DNA of 64,000 nt, taken from NCBI GenBank assembly GCA_903864835.1, contig CAIPHK010000022.1:1-64000 (forward strand), written 5' to 3'. Origin of the DNA: an uncultured bacterium (lineage in GTDB: Bacteria; Margulisbacteria; Marinamargulisbacteria; SXXA01). This document shows, one piece after another, positions 1-9,872 of this stretch (positions within the stretch are counted from its first letter, which is position 1; every line of letters begins with the position of its first letter). Position numbers and translations under genes: made by a program. The notes under the pieces were generated by a model. That model saw only the letters and a list, made by a program, of their open reading frames with translations, was not told where the DNA came from and did not search any database.

Positions 1-3000
1 CTCGCCGTTACTCCTAATGCTTCTACATTTCCAGTAATCGATAGACTTCCCGCTTTGATATCTCCAGATACTGCCAACGCCACTGTCGGATTACTGGTCC
101 CTATACCCACGTTTCCTCCTAAGAAGATCCCCGCGTATCGCCTTCCCGTTGTTCCAGCTACATTCACATTTAACCCCACAGCGGTGGCGGTAGAAGCGAG
201 TGTCAATGACGTCATATTAATACTAACCCCGGCACCATGCGCCACAGTTGCAGATGAATTATCCCCCAATTTAGACCCGGCCTGAGAAGCCAATGAAATA
301 TCTAGCATCGTCACGTCTCTTGCAAAATAAAACTCGGTCTGCGCCTGATCTGTTCCTACAGACAAATCCAATTTTTGAGCAACAAAGGGTCCCGTTTGAC
401 CGACTTCAGCACTCGAAGGCGATATTGCTTTATAAAAATGTAAGTTCCCAGATGGTTGAGACGTCCCAATCCCAATACTTCCTTTATCCGTAACAACAAA
501 TGCGTTATTGGTACCAATCGTTAACGACGTTGATCGGACATCAGTAAACTGGCCACTGGTCGCCTGAACAGTTCCGTTAACATCCAATGTAGACTTTGGA
601 GTAGATGTTCCAATCCCTACTTTCCCATCATTTTTAACCCTTAAAATCGACGTACCAGAAAAATTAGCAACTTCAAAAACCGTCCCAGACGACGAATTGT
701 CAGTGGCTACCACCGTTAGCGAGGCACTTGGGGCTGCGGTATTAACACCAACCCAACCCTTAGAAGACACCATCAGAGCATTCGATCGAGACTGGGTATC
801 TACTCGGAACGGAACACTGCCACTCTGTTGAACAATATGCAACGCGCCATCCGGCCGAGTGGTTCCTACCCCGACGTTACCACCCATAAATGCAGCTGCG
901 TATTTATAGCCTTGAGTCTGCCCAATATCGTTCACATATTGGGTCGCTTGAAGACCCGTCATATCCACTCGCAGTCCTACCGCGGTTTCCCCTTGTCCCA
1001 AGCGCCCAAACGTTGTTGGGCTACTTGGATTTTGACCGGTAACTAACAGATCCAGCCCAGTAAATTGAGTATCTGATGACTGAATATAACTGGAACGATC
1101 CCCAAAACGCATGGTCATCTGATGCATTGCATACGTACCACCGGATGTTGAATTATTCACAGTTGCCGACAGCTGGAATCGCGTTAACTGATTTGCGGAC
1201 CCCACCACCAACGTATTATTCGCAGTACTCCACACTACCGGTGCGATATCAGACAGATTACCTAAGTCATCAAAAAACGGTATCCGCCCTGCCCTACCAG
1301 TATACGCACTCGATATATTAAACGGCGTACTCGAAGCTGGCGGCAAATAATACAACCCATTATTGGATTTATTCACGAATAATCGACCGTATTGAACCAC
1401 ATCGCTCGGAAGGTCAATGGAGTCAAAATAAACCCCTCTGCCTACTCTTACATCAGAATTAGCGGACACGGTTCCCTTAAATACAATCGTCGAGTTTGAC
1501 GACACACTAAGCGTGCCCGACGAATTAGTAATACTGGCAACATCTAAAGACGATGCCGAAATAGAATCTTGAACAAGTACGCCACCCACAACATGCAACT
1601 TAGCTGACGGAAGAGACGTCCCGATACCCACGTCGCCCGCAGACGTAATTCGCATCCGTTCCACAGCTTTCCCGCTGTCCGTAATAAAAGGATCTTCCTC
1701 TGGATCGGTAACAAAGGCTAAATGAGATCCGGGATTACCGATCACGTTCGACGACCGCACAGCAACTATTCCGGCACCCGTATTTGCGGACACCAACGAA
1801 TCGGTTGTAAACAAAATCCCTGCGGCAGTACCACTATTTGTACTCCGGTTATGTATCGTCAAAGGATTCCAAGAAAGAGTATTCGATTCATTAAAGGTCT
1901 GGGTTCCCCCCATAACAACATGCAATGCAGTCGATGGCGCTGTAGTACCAATCCCAACTCGCGAATAATTGGCGTCTGTATACAACGCCCCTGAATTGAC
2001 ATTTAACGTGGCGCCAGCGAGAGTCATTTGATTTTGAACCGTAATATTATCTGCCAAAATCGAGCCAGATACAGAAAGCCCTGCGGAAGGAATAGTTGTC
2101 CCAATACCAACGGCGTCAAAATAACCGGTCTTGCTCGTCAATTTACCTTGGACCGCGATATCCTGCACACGAAGTGTCGAGTTGACAGACACTGTATTCG
2201 AAATAAAATCAGAGAAAACTGCTTTTGGGGCTACAATCGCACTTTGAATAACAATAGAATTAGCGGTCAAGTTACCTTGCACAATCAATCGATTCACAGT
2301 GACAACGCCATTCAGAGTGGCTCCACTGACCACGACCAACGAATTAAACGTCGCTGAATCGGCGGACAAGGTCCCTGCGAGCAACAAATTATCCGCCTTA
2401 ATATTTCCAGATACGTGAAGCTCGGCTTGCGGCGTAGAGGTTCCAATACCCACGTAGCCACCCTGAAAAATACCCGCATATCGAGTGCCCGTCGTACCAG
2501 TAACATCCACATACACCCCGGTAGCGCTACTTGCATTAGACACCGCCAAACCGGCCAGGTTAACCGACAATCCTTTGGCAGTACTCGCTAATTGGCTCCC
2601 CGTCTCAGAACTCAAATTAATATCCATACCCACCAAATTTTGATCCAAAGAAAATACGGATCCTGGCCGAGCCCCATCAATCACCAAGTTCACACGCTGA
2701 GATATAATTTCACCAGTTTGAACACCAGTTATCTGTTTACGAATAGAAATTTGGCTCTCGGGTAATGAGGTCCCAATCCCAATGTTTCCTAAGGAATTAA
2801 CAACAAATCCACCAGAATTGATATTAATAGTAGTCGCAGTCAACCCGCCAGAAACATTCAAAACGTTGGCTGAGATAACCCCATTAACCGCAAGCTCAAC
2901 ATTCCCAATTTCAGGATTGGAGATCCCAACGCCAACTCTCGGTAAATATTTCCCACTCACCAATGCAGTTCGAGCAACAAAGGTACCCGAATCAGCTTGT

Positions 3001-6000
3001 CCCCCGTTGACTACCAACTCTGGAACATTAAGCCCGCCTGTCAAATTAAAATAATTGGCAGATACGGTCCCAACAACTTCCAATTCAGCCTGAGGTCGGG
3101 TTGTCCCGATCCCTACATTACCCCCCATAAAGATGGCTGAATATTTACGGCCACCGCTGGTTGAATCAACCGTAACTCTTGATACGTCAACATTCAACCC
3201 CACTACGCTCGCATAATTCAATACGGTTGATCCTTGAGTTTGCATCTTGATATCCAAACCCTTTACATCAGTAGCCGTAGTCAAATTACCCCAGTTCTTA
3301 TCAATAGATACATCCACACTTTGCGCCGTATATCCACGAACAAGAGCCAAGTTACCGTCATGGGACAATTTAGCACTAACCACGACAGCGGTGGCCCCAC
3401 CAAACGCAACATTCTGCGTTACATGCATCCCGCTATCGACCAACAACCGATGGACTAGAAAGTTGCCAGAAACAAGTAATTGAGGAAGCGTCGGATTCCA
3501 ATACAATTCAGCCTGTCCCAAAGTCGAATCATTTGCAAAATAGGCTAGCCGACCACTCCGAGCCACATTATCCGTCGCCTTTTGCAGCGGTGACGAGATT
3601 GTTTTCGTCGTGACCATTCCAAATGAATCGGGCGGGGATGCAAAATTTAGCTGAGAGTTATCAACAAACAATTTGCCATAGACATTGCCCGTCGTATTTT
3701 TTAACAACAATTCCTTTGAATACAAAGCCCCATCGATTCTAATAGGGTCACTCGTGATAAACGAATTGGCCCGAATTGTTCCGGCAACATCTAATTTCTG
3801 GCTAGGTACCGATGTGCCAATCCCTACATTCCCAGATGTATAAAAAATATTAAGATTTAAAGACTGCCAAGGGGTATCTTTATTCTCAAATTTCTGGCCC
3901 GCAATAAACAATTCACCCGTATTCAACGCGCCACCGACATTCAAGTTATACAATGATGAAATATTACTCGTCCCAATCGCAACATTCCCGCTAAAAATGG
4001 CATTTCCAGAAACCTGCAACGCTGCGCTGGGTACCGCAATTCCAATTCCAATCCCAATACTAGAGGATGCAATGATCATGGCCGGTGCAGAAGACAGACC
4101 GCCCCCCGGAGAAATAGAAAATAAGTATGAATCAGGAGCTCCGTTTGGGGTAACTACCCCCAATGAATATTTATCGGATCCATTGATATCAAATACCAAC
4201 ACCGGAATATTTCCGCTCGCGTTACGATTAGATAGTTCTAACAAATTATTTGGAGACGGCGTTCCAATTCCAACAAACCCATTACTTCTATAGGTGTTTC
4301 CGCCATTCTTACTCGGATCAGACCAAGGAGACCCTGGATTTGGCTGAATTGTAATGGTCTGATTAGGATCATTTGGGTCCACCACTTTAAATTCGGATGC
4401 TTTGATTCCACCCGCAACAAACAGTGAATTGATATCCGATGGGCCAAACACATTACCATTGACTATACCGATCCCAACGTTCCCCGACGCCGTGATTAAC
4501 AACGCTGCTGTCGGCGTGTCAGGCGGCGAAATAAACAGCAAATTTGCGGTATTTGCCGCCGGCGCCATTACCGTCAATAACGCTTTCGGTGTCGTCGTAC
4601 CAATCGCTATCGATCCACTCACTGCCAATTGGACCGATCCTGGATCAGCAACACCGACCCCCATATTTCCAGAGGTGGTAATCACCATCACCGGCAACCC
4701 CTTCACGCCAGTGCTGTTAAAAATATATTCCCGAGGACGGGGATTAACGACAGTAAGCGCTGCACCTGCGGTTAGTGTGGTTCCAATACCCACCCCCCCA
4801 TTGGCCCTAATCAAAAACTGGTTCGGCGCAGAACTCATAAAAGAGCTCACATCAGACGTAGGCGTATAGTCCGCCCAAACAAAAGACCCCGGCGTCCGCG
4901 CGATAGCCTCGTGTCCGGCAGCAAATGAATAGTCAGCATTAGCTTGATTAAACAAACCGCCCATTACCGCAGAATACGCACCAATCGCACGATTTCGATA
5001 TCCGCCGAAAACAGTTGAGGCATTTCCACTGGCCACTGTTCCATATCCAAAGGCCACGGAATAAAGACCCAAATTGGCATCATCCCATTCATCCCGTTGA
5101 ACATACCCACCCCGTATTACGGACTTCCCTGGGTACCAAATAAATTTAGATCCACTTCCCTGTTCGGTTAACACAGTAGATCCACCAAATTCACCAGAGA
5201 CAATCACACCGGAATTTCCACTGACATGAAGATTCGCTCGGGGATTACTCAACCCTACCCCAATGTTTTGATTTTTGAAGGTAAATACAGGAATCGACAA
5301 ATCAACTCCTTTTCCGATAATAAATGCATCTGGATTGTCGGCCCCAATTCCCATGGTAAACAACCGTTGGCCAGCGATCCCAAACGTGATCGAAGGATTC
5401 CCGGTCGCGCTTGCCAATTCCAACATATTGCTTGGCGCGGTGGTTCCAATTCCCACAAACCCTTTGTCATAAAAAATTCGCCCGTCATTTTCCAAAAGCC
5501 AATAACTATCGGATGACAATGCAAATTCTAGGGGCTTCCCATTAATTCGATACCCCTGGGCATTTACAATCCCCTTAACATCCAATTTTTGAATCGGCGT
5601 ACTTGTGCCAATCCCGACCCCAATAGGGGAAACATAAAATAACGATTCATTGGTCGGAGATACGACGTTAAATACAGGGGCCGTGGCAGATCCCCCACGA
5701 ACAGTTAATCGAGCGTCAGGAATATTAGTTCCCACGCCCAGGTACCCGTTCGCCGCATTCCAAAACAAATTAGGCGAACCCGCTAAAGTTCGCCCATCTT
5801 TCCAATACGAAATATTTCCAGAGGTCCCTGAACCCTGAATACCGGTCAGCGACAACCACTCGGTGCCGTTATACCCCCAAAAATCCCCTTTACCGGTTGA
5901 GGTGTCCGTCACATATTGAATCGTCCCTGATTTTGGACTTAATTCACGTGACTTTCCAACGCGAAGCCCCCCTCGAATATCCAATTTTTCTTGAGGATCA

Positions 6001-6887
6001 GTGGTCCCTATCCCCACATATCCTCCGTTCGGCAACACCCCATCGTCAAAATAGATATCGTCCCCAGGGCCATTCTGCCAGGCAAGTTCGGCTCTCAAAA
6101 ATGACGACAAATTCAATCCATTAATGCGGAATTCTTTCGCATTAACCGTCCCTGCAACATCCAGCATATAGGATGGCGTTACGATACCAATTCCGACAAA
6201 TCCACGGTCATAATATAATTGACTCGTTGACGAATTAGGATTTTTTGAAATCCAAGAAAACGATGACTCCAAATCAACCCCGCCTACCTTATATCCCTTG
6301 GCGTTCACAATCCCACTGACGTCCAAAGCGGTAGATGGCAACGACGTGCCTATTCCTACACGATTAACGTTACTACTGACAACAAGAGCATTCCCGTTAA
6401 CCACCAAATCCCCCACGATGTTAGCGGAGGTAAACGTACCAGATATCCCGGAAGCATCCACCGACAGTGCGGTCTCAGCGACCCGCGATTGAATAGAAAA
6501 AGGGGTTGAATACAATGGAACGGTTGCATTATCACCGTCGACCGCGATATTCAACTTAGGATCAACCAAGCCCAAAAATTGTTGCTGACTGACTAATTCT
6601 TTAACATCAAAGGTGAGACTAAATACCCCATTTGAAAAAGCAACCCCCCTGTAGAGCTTGCTTTGCCCTTGCAAAACAGTCCCATCATAAATACGAAGTG
6701 TTACGTCCTTAAGTCCCTTAAGGACGCCGGTATTTTGGTTAACCAATGTCGCTTGAATAGTCAGTTTAGTAGGAGTGGTTCCTGGTGCCCACTGCAACTG
6801 AGCATACCCCATGGATGGGCACAGAAATACCAGGGCTAGAATATAGATAATAGATATAACGCAGTTGCCTAGTTTTGGTTTCACCAT
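1..6887 (-). CDS. Giant secreted VGIGT-repeat surface protein, C-terminus beyond the window
   Basis: One open frame reads without a stop from ATG 6887 to the left edge, at least 2295 codons. An AAGGAG box lies just upstream; GTG 6884, the next codon, is an equally spaced alternative start. The N-terminus is a signal peptide (basic start, hydrophobic run, likely cleavage after YA near residue 29). The rest is built from more than twenty copies of a motif of the form VGIGT(S/T)xPxxxLxV, separated by beta-rich, Ser/Thr/Asn-rich spacers with almost no Cys. Four longer modules end in a variant of RYAGIFxGG followed by the motif. Around 4870-5130 there is a YadA-head-like stretch with FGYGTVASGN, FGGYRNRAIGAYS and GSFVWAD. 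In known families VGIGT motifs occur in fibre-like or adhesin proteins that often end in an S74 intramolecular chaperone domain. That end is not in view here. The role as a surface fibre or adhesin is inferred. Confidence 0.9.
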   Translation of the reverse strand, partial: MVKPKLGNCVISIIYILALVFLCPSMGYAQLQWAPGTTPTKLTIQATLVNQNTGVLKGLKDVTLRIYDGTVLQGQSKLYRGVAFSNGVFSLTFDVKELVSQQQFLGLVDPKLNIAVDGDNATVPLYSTPFSIQSRVAETALSVDASGISGTFTSANIVGDLVVNGNALVVSSNVNRVGIGTSLPSTALDVSGIVNAKGYKVGGVDLESSFSWISKNPNSSTSQLYYDRGFVGIGIVTPSYMLDVAGTVNAKEFRINGLNLSSFLRAELAWQNGPGDDIYFDDGVLPNGGYVGIGTTDPQEKLDIRGGLRVGKSRELSPKSGTIQYVTDTSTGKGDFWGYNGTEWLSLTGIQGSGTSGNISYWKDGRTLAGSPNLFWNAANGYLGVGTNIPDARLTVRGGSATAPVFNVVSPTNESLFYVSPIGVGIGTSTPIQKLDVKGIVNAQGYRINGKPLEFALSSDSYWLLENDGRIFYDKGFVGIGTTAPSNMLELASATGNPSITFGIAGQRLFTMGIGADNPDAFIIGKGVDLSIPVFTFKNQNIGVGLSNPRANLHVSGNSGVIVSGEFGGSTVLTEQGSGSKFIWYPGKSVIRGGYVQRDEWDDANLGLYSVAFGYGTVASGNASTVFGGYRNRAIGAYSAVMGGLFNQANADYSFAAGHEAIARTPGSFVWADYTPTSDVSSFMSSAPNQFLIRANGGVGIGTTLTAGAALTVVNPRPREYIFNSTGVKGLPVMVITTSGNMGVGVADPGSVQLAVSGSIAIGTTTPKALLTVMAPAANTANLLFISPPDTPTAALLITASGNVGIGIVNGNVFGPSDINSLFVAGGIKASEFKVVDPNDPNQTITIQPNPGSPWSDPSKNGGNTYRSNGFVGIGTPSPNNLLELSNRNASGNIPVLVFDINGSDKYSLGVVTPNGAPDSYLFSISPGGGLSSAPAMIIASSSIGIGIGIAVPSAALQVSGNAIFSGNVAIGTSNISSLYNLNVGGALNTGELFIAGQKFENKDTPWQSLNLNIFYTSGNVGIGTSVPSQKLDVAGTIRANSFITSDPIRIDGALYSKELLLKNTTGNVYGKLFVDNSQLNFASPPDSFGMVTTKTISSPLQKATDNVARSGRLAYFANDSTLGQAELYWNPTLPQLLVSGNFLVHRLLVDSGMHVTQNVAFGGATAVVVSAKLSHDGNLALVRGYTAQSVDVSIDKNWGNLTTATDVKGLDIKMQTQGSTVLNYASVVGLNVDVSRVTVDSTSGGRKYSAIFMGGNVGIGTTRPQAELEVVGTVSANYFNLTGGLNVPELVVNGGQADSGTFVARTALVSGKYLPRVGVGISNPEIGNVELAVNGVISANVLNVSGGLTATTININSGGFVVNSLGNIGIGTSLPESQISIRKQITGVQTGEIISQRVNLVIDGARPGSVFSLDQNLVGMDINLSSETGSQLASTAKGLSVNLAGLAVSNASSATGVYVDVTGTTGTRYAGIFQGGYVGIGTSTPQAELHVSGNIKADNLLLAGTLSADSATFNSLVVVSGATLNGVVTVNRLIVQGNLTANSIVIQSAIVAPKAVFSDFISNTVSVNSTLRVQDIAVQGKLTSKTGYFDAVGIGTTIPSAGLSVSGSILADNITVQNQMTLAGATLNVNSGALYTDANYSRVGIGTTAPSTALHVVMGGTQTFNESNTLSWNPLTIHNRSTNSGTAAGILFTTDSLVSANTGAGIVAVRSSNVIGNPGSHLAFVTDPEEDPFITDSGKAVERMRITSAGDVGIGTSLPSAKLHVVGGVLVQDSISASSLDVASITNSSGTLSVSSNSTIVFKGTVSANSDVRVGRGVYFDSIDLPSDVVQYGRLFVNKSNNGLYYLPPASSTPFNISSAYTGRAGRIPFFDDLGNLSDIAPVVWSTANNTLVVGSANQLTRFQLSATVNNSTSGGTYAMHQMTMRFGDRSSYIQSSDTQFTGLDLLVTGQNPSSPTTFGRLGQGETAVGLRVDMTGLQATQYVNDIGQTQGYKYAAAFMGGNVGVGTTRPDGALHIVQQSGSVPFRVDTQSRSNALMVSSKGWVGVNTAAPSASLTVVATDNSSSGTVFEVANFSGTSILRVKNDGKVGIGTSTPKSTLDVNGTVQATSGQFTDVRSTSLTIGTNNAFVVTDKGSIGIGTSQPSGNLHFYKAISPSSAEVGQTGPFVAQKLDLSVGTDQAQTEFYFARDVTMLDISLASQAGSKLGDNSSATVAHGAGVSINMTSLTLASTATAVGLNVNVAGTTGRRYAGIFLGGNVGIGTSNPTVALAVSGDIKAGSLSITGNVEALGVTA

Positions 6888-6945
6888 TCACTCCTTTTCA
6901 TGGGCTATGATCGTCCTCTTAATTTTGAATAATGTATCGATAATT

Positions 6946-7572
6946 TTAGATTCCATAGATAAACCATGGTAAAAGCATTCCTTTGATCCCTGAAACAACC
7001 GGCGTGAGAACGTTAAAAAAAGAAAGAGCCAACAAAATTCCAATTCCGTATGGTTCGACTTTGACCATCGATACCCGCCACGTCACCGGTAAAAACCGGA
7101 CCAATATCCGCGACCCATCGAGTGGCGGAATCGGTAACAAATTAAACACTGCCAGGCCAAGATTCAATGCAACAAACTGAAAGCCAACGACACCCGCCCA
7201 TTCGGGAATGGGGCCGACGACCATTCGAAACAAGTGCAACCCCAGTCCGCCTAAAAAAGCGAGAGATATATTGGACAACGGTCCAGCCAATGCAATCCAC
7301 ATCATGTCCGACACCGGATTGCGAAGATAAGACACGTTAACAGGTACCGGCTTCGCCCATGCGAACCAAACCGGACTATGCATCAAAAGCATAGCAAGCG
7401 GAACGACCACCGACCCAACCAAATCCAGGTGAACAATAGGATTCAGAGTCAAACGCCCCAAACGTCTCGCCGTTGGATCGCCCAATAAAGCAGCAACCAT
7501 TCCGTGAGACACTTCGTGCACCACAACCGACATCAAAAGCATGATAAAAAAAACAACCCACGCAATAATCAC
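6946..7572 (-). CDS. Site-2 protease family (M50) membrane metalloprotease
   Basis: This 208-residue integral membrane protein belongs to the M50 zinc metallopeptidases that cut within membranes. The zinc motif HEVSH is at residues 19-23 inside the first membrane segment. The third-ligand motif, PPLDGSRIL, has its Asp at residue 152. It has no PDZ domain, so it resembles the short YwhC/SpoIVFB-like forms and not RseP. It lies between xer and the giant surface protein with short gaps on the same strand. Its substrate cannot be read from sequence. Family assignment is firm. Confidence 0.92.
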   Translation of the reverse strand: MIIAWVVFFIMLLMSVVVHEVSHGMVAALLGDPTARRLGRLTLNPIVHLDLVGSVVVPLAMLLMHSPVWFAWAKPVPVNVSYLRNPVSDMMWIALAGPLSNISLAFLGGLGLHLFRMVVGPIPEWAGVVGFQFVALNLGLAVFNLLPIPPLDGSRILVRFLPVTWRVSMVKVEPYGIGILLALSFFNVLTPVVSGIKGMLLPWFIYGI

Positions 7573-7575
7573 AAA

Positions 7576-8442
7576 TTAATACCTAGGATGCGCAGATTGA
7601 ACTGCCCGCCGGAGTTGCCCAGAGACTAAATGGGTATATATCTGTGTCGTCGAAAGCCGCTGATGCCCCAGAAACGCCTGAACATCTCTCACCGTCGCAC
7701 CATCTTTTAACAAATAAGTTGCTGCCGAATGCCGCAACGAATGGGGTGAGACCCATCCCGGCAAACCCGCCATAACCGATACCCTTTTTATCACTAATTG
7801 AATAGCCCTTGTCGATAAAGCAACTGCCCTTGTTGATGAAAACAAAAAGTCCGATACCCCTGAAAATTGATACGAATGAATGCGTATATACTGGCTGATC
7901 AGCCGTCCAACTTCAAGTCCAATCGGAATAATTCGCTCACGCCCCCCCTTTCCTGCCAATTGAATGACGCCACGATGCATATCAATATCTCCAAGGCGTA
8001 CGCTCGCCAATTCACTCACACGAAGCCCTGCAGTATAAGCAAGCTGTACCAATAACTGATCCCGAAGAGGAACAATTGGAAGGACACTCATTAAAGCAGT
8101 CATTTGATCGGGCGATAAACACCTAGGCAGACGGGCCTTGGATTTTGGCAGCATCACGACGTCACTCAAATCCATCCGAGACCCCGTTGTTTCACAAAAA
8201 TGAAAGTAGCATCGTACAGCCGCCACTTTCCGCCGAACGGTTGCTGCAGACAAATGAGAAGAGGTGTCCACAAACGCCTGAAGCGACGCGCCGCCCGCCC
8301 CCAATCCAAACGCCGCCAGATAATCGCGCACATCCTTCACATAGGCCAATATGGACCGCTCAGAGAATCGACGCACGCCGAGTAGGTACGCTCGAAATGC
8401 AGCTAACTGCTTGTTACCCAAACTTAAGAACCCTAACTGCAT
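7576..8442 (-). CDS. Tyrosine site-specific recombinase, XerC/XerD family
   Basis: The protein has a SAM-like N-terminal core-binding domain (about residues 1-85) and a catalytic domain with all the expected residues: R141 in GLRVSEL, K165, H234 and R237 in HSLRH, H260 in LGHQ and nucleophile Y269. Its length of 288 residues matches chromosomal Xer recombinases that resolve chromosome dimers at dif. The first ATG is at 8442. An in-frame TTG at 8454 and another at 8421, which overlaps the stop of the NUDIX gene, are alternatives, and the last would give tight translational coupling. Housekeeping neighbours favour a Xer over a phage integrase. Whether it is XerC, XerD or a single XerH-like enzyme is open. 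Confidence 0.9.
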   Translation of the reverse strand: MQLGFLSLGNKQLAAFRAYLLGVRRFSERSILAYVKDVRDYLAAFGLGAGGASLQAFVDTSSHLSAATVRRKVAAVRCYFHFCETTGSRMDLSDVVMLPKSKARLPRCLSPDQMTALMSVLPIVPLRDQLLVQLAYTAGLRVSELASVRLGDIDMHRGVIQLAGKGGRERIIPIGLEVGRLISQYIRIHSYQFSGVSDFLFSSTRAVALSTRAIQLVIKRVSVMAGLPGWVSPHSLRHSAATYLLKDGATVRDVQAFLGHQRLSTTQIYTHLVSGQLRRAVQSAHPRY

Positions 8443-8962
8443 ACAGCGCAGCAATGGTCTTCAAATCAACAATACCGCCGCTGCCAACCAAGGCCAATGC
8501 ATCCACAACATCCATTACGATAGGGTCTATCATTTCGTCGAAATCCCCCTCAAGAGGATCTTTCGTCAAGTCCTGCGCCAAAAAAAAATACATAAATTCG
8601 GTGCAAAATCCGGGCGTCGGGAATCCATCAAAAAGTGGCAATAGCGCCCCCGCTCGAAAACCTGTTTCTTCTCTAAGTTCCCGTTGAGCCGCGACTACAG
8701 GAACTTCACCCGTTTCAATTAATCCAGCTGGAATTTCCAGTAGAACTTTCCGGGCCGCAGTTCTGAATTGCCTGATTAAAACAATTTTACCAGGAGCGAG
8801 AATCGGAACAATAACCACCGCTTCGGGATGCTCTATAATCTCTCGCCGACTCACAACTCCGTTTGGGAGACGAATCTCATCCTCTCGAAACGTCAACCGA
8901 CGTCCAGATGCAATCACAGTGGAGCTCAATTGCGTTTCATTAAGATTAGTTAAGATACCCAT
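8414..8962 (-). CDS. NUDIX hydrolase, ADP-ribose pyrophosphatase-like
   Basis: A complete NUDIX box is present at about residues 80-102 (GLIETGE, seven residues, then RELREETGF), matching GX5EX7REUXEEXGU. The order around it, an N-terminal strand region, FDGFPTPGF after the box and an acidic stretch, resembles the ADP-ribose/ADP-sugar pyrophosphatase branch (NudF-like). Such enzymes hydrolyse ADP-ribose to AMP and ribose 5-phosphate. The start is uncertain: ATG 8962 gives the usual N-terminal length, while ATG 8995 would extend it by 11 residues. Both lie within the end of the upstream hydrolase gene, and the end overlaps xer. Substrate assignment is inferred from family resemblance. Confidence 0.88.
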   Translation of the reverse strand: MGILTNLNETQLSSTVIASGRRLTFREDEIRLPNGVVSRREIIEHPEAVVIVPILAPGKIVLIRQFRTAARKVLLEIPAGLIETGEVPVVAAQRELREETGFRAGALLPLFDGFPTPGFCTEFMYFFLAQDLTKDPLEGDFDEMIDPIVMDVVDALALVGSGGIVDLKTIAALYAVRVLKFG

Positions 8963-9815
8963 ATTCCAATTCGGACTCACCCATTCGCCAGTCATAGACT
9001 ATACGAGAAATCTGTGCGACCCATGTCGTACCAAATGGGCGACTCGGTGCCTTCGATGTAAACACAGAAATAACGTAAGGCCGATCATCAACAAAAACAA
9101 TCCCGCTATCATTTTTTACGTAGGCTAACGTGCCCGTCTTATTGGCCACGCGAACTTGGCTCGGCAAATATTTAGGAATACCCCATTTGACATGCTGCCG
9201 CCCCATAACCGCCAACATATCGTCGCTCGCCAATCGGCTAACCACGTGACCGTGATAGATTTTAGTCAGAAGCAACGTCATGTCACCTGGCGTCGAGAAA
9301 TTAAGCCCCTCCGCCTTGAGCAAATCACTATTTCCAATAAGCGTATTTTTCAATCCAATCTCACGCATGGTCCGATTGATATTTTCTTTACCTACCCGCT
9401 CAATCAACATATGAGTCGCAGTGTTATCACTCAACGTAATCATCAATTCAACCAATGTGCGAATCGAATACGCATTACCCGTTTTTTGAAACTGCAATGA
9501 GCCTGATCCAGAAATCTTATCCGACTTCCGCAACACAAGATGATCATCAAGGGACAATTTGTGCTGATATACTTGATTGTAGACTTCGACCATAACAGGC
9601 ACTTTAATCACACTCGCCGGATTAAAAAGGCGATCCTCTGCAATCGCGACCTTCCGGTTATTGGTCAGATCCGTGAACGAAATACTAATATTCCCCGGGT
9701 GGGTATACGCAAAATTCTCCAACGACTGTCGGAGTGACTCATATTTCTCCGCCCCAGAAACCGTAAGTGCCAAACCAATCCAGCAAACCCCGAAGAGAAA
9801 GGCCAAGGATTTCAT
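8946..9815 (-). CDS. Exported beta-lactamase-fold serine hydrolase
   Basis: A signal peptide ends near residue 22 (SGA). The three serine acyl-enzyme motifs are in order and properly spaced: S68-V-I-K71, S129-D-N131 and K226-T-G228. This places it in the class A beta-lactamase/penicillin-recognising fold. The omega-loop ExxLN signature holding the deacylating Glu of true class A enzymes is not convincing: only EGLN occurs at 169-172, one residue out of register. It is therefore more safely called a beta-lactamase-related serine hydrolase or small DD-peptidase-like protein acting in the periplasm than a resistance enzyme. It sits between pnp and the NUDIX gene on the same strand. Confidence 0.85.
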   Translation of the reverse strand: MKSLAFLFGVCWIGLALTVSGAEKYESLRQSLENFAYTHPGNISISFTDLTNNRKVAIAEDRLFNPASVIKVPVMVEVYNQVYQHKLSLDDHLVLRKSDKISGSGSLQFQKTGNAYSIRTLVELMITLSDNTATHMLIERVGKENINRTMREIGLKNTLIGNSDLLKAEGLNFSTPGDMTLLLTKIYHGHVVSRLASDDMLAVMGRQHVKWGIPKYLPSQVRVANKTGTLAYVKNDSGIVFVDDRPYVISVFTSKAPSRPFGTTWVAQISRIVYDWRMGESELEYGYLN

Positions 9816-9872
9816 AGTATTCCCTCCTCACCGCAACAATCGCTACCCCCCTATTCCCCCTTTTGAAGAAAC

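Noticed and set aside
55-6492. Many plus-strand open frames of 60-155 codons across the first 6.5 kb
   Set aside because: They are antisense to a single long minus-strand frame with a signal peptide, a ribosome site and consistent VGIGT repeats; none of them has a recognisable product or start context.
7576-8442. The Xer recombinase as a marker of a prophage or integrative element
   Set aside because: It lies in a run of housekeeping genes with overlapping ends and has the size of a chromosomal Xer protein; no phage genes are nearby.
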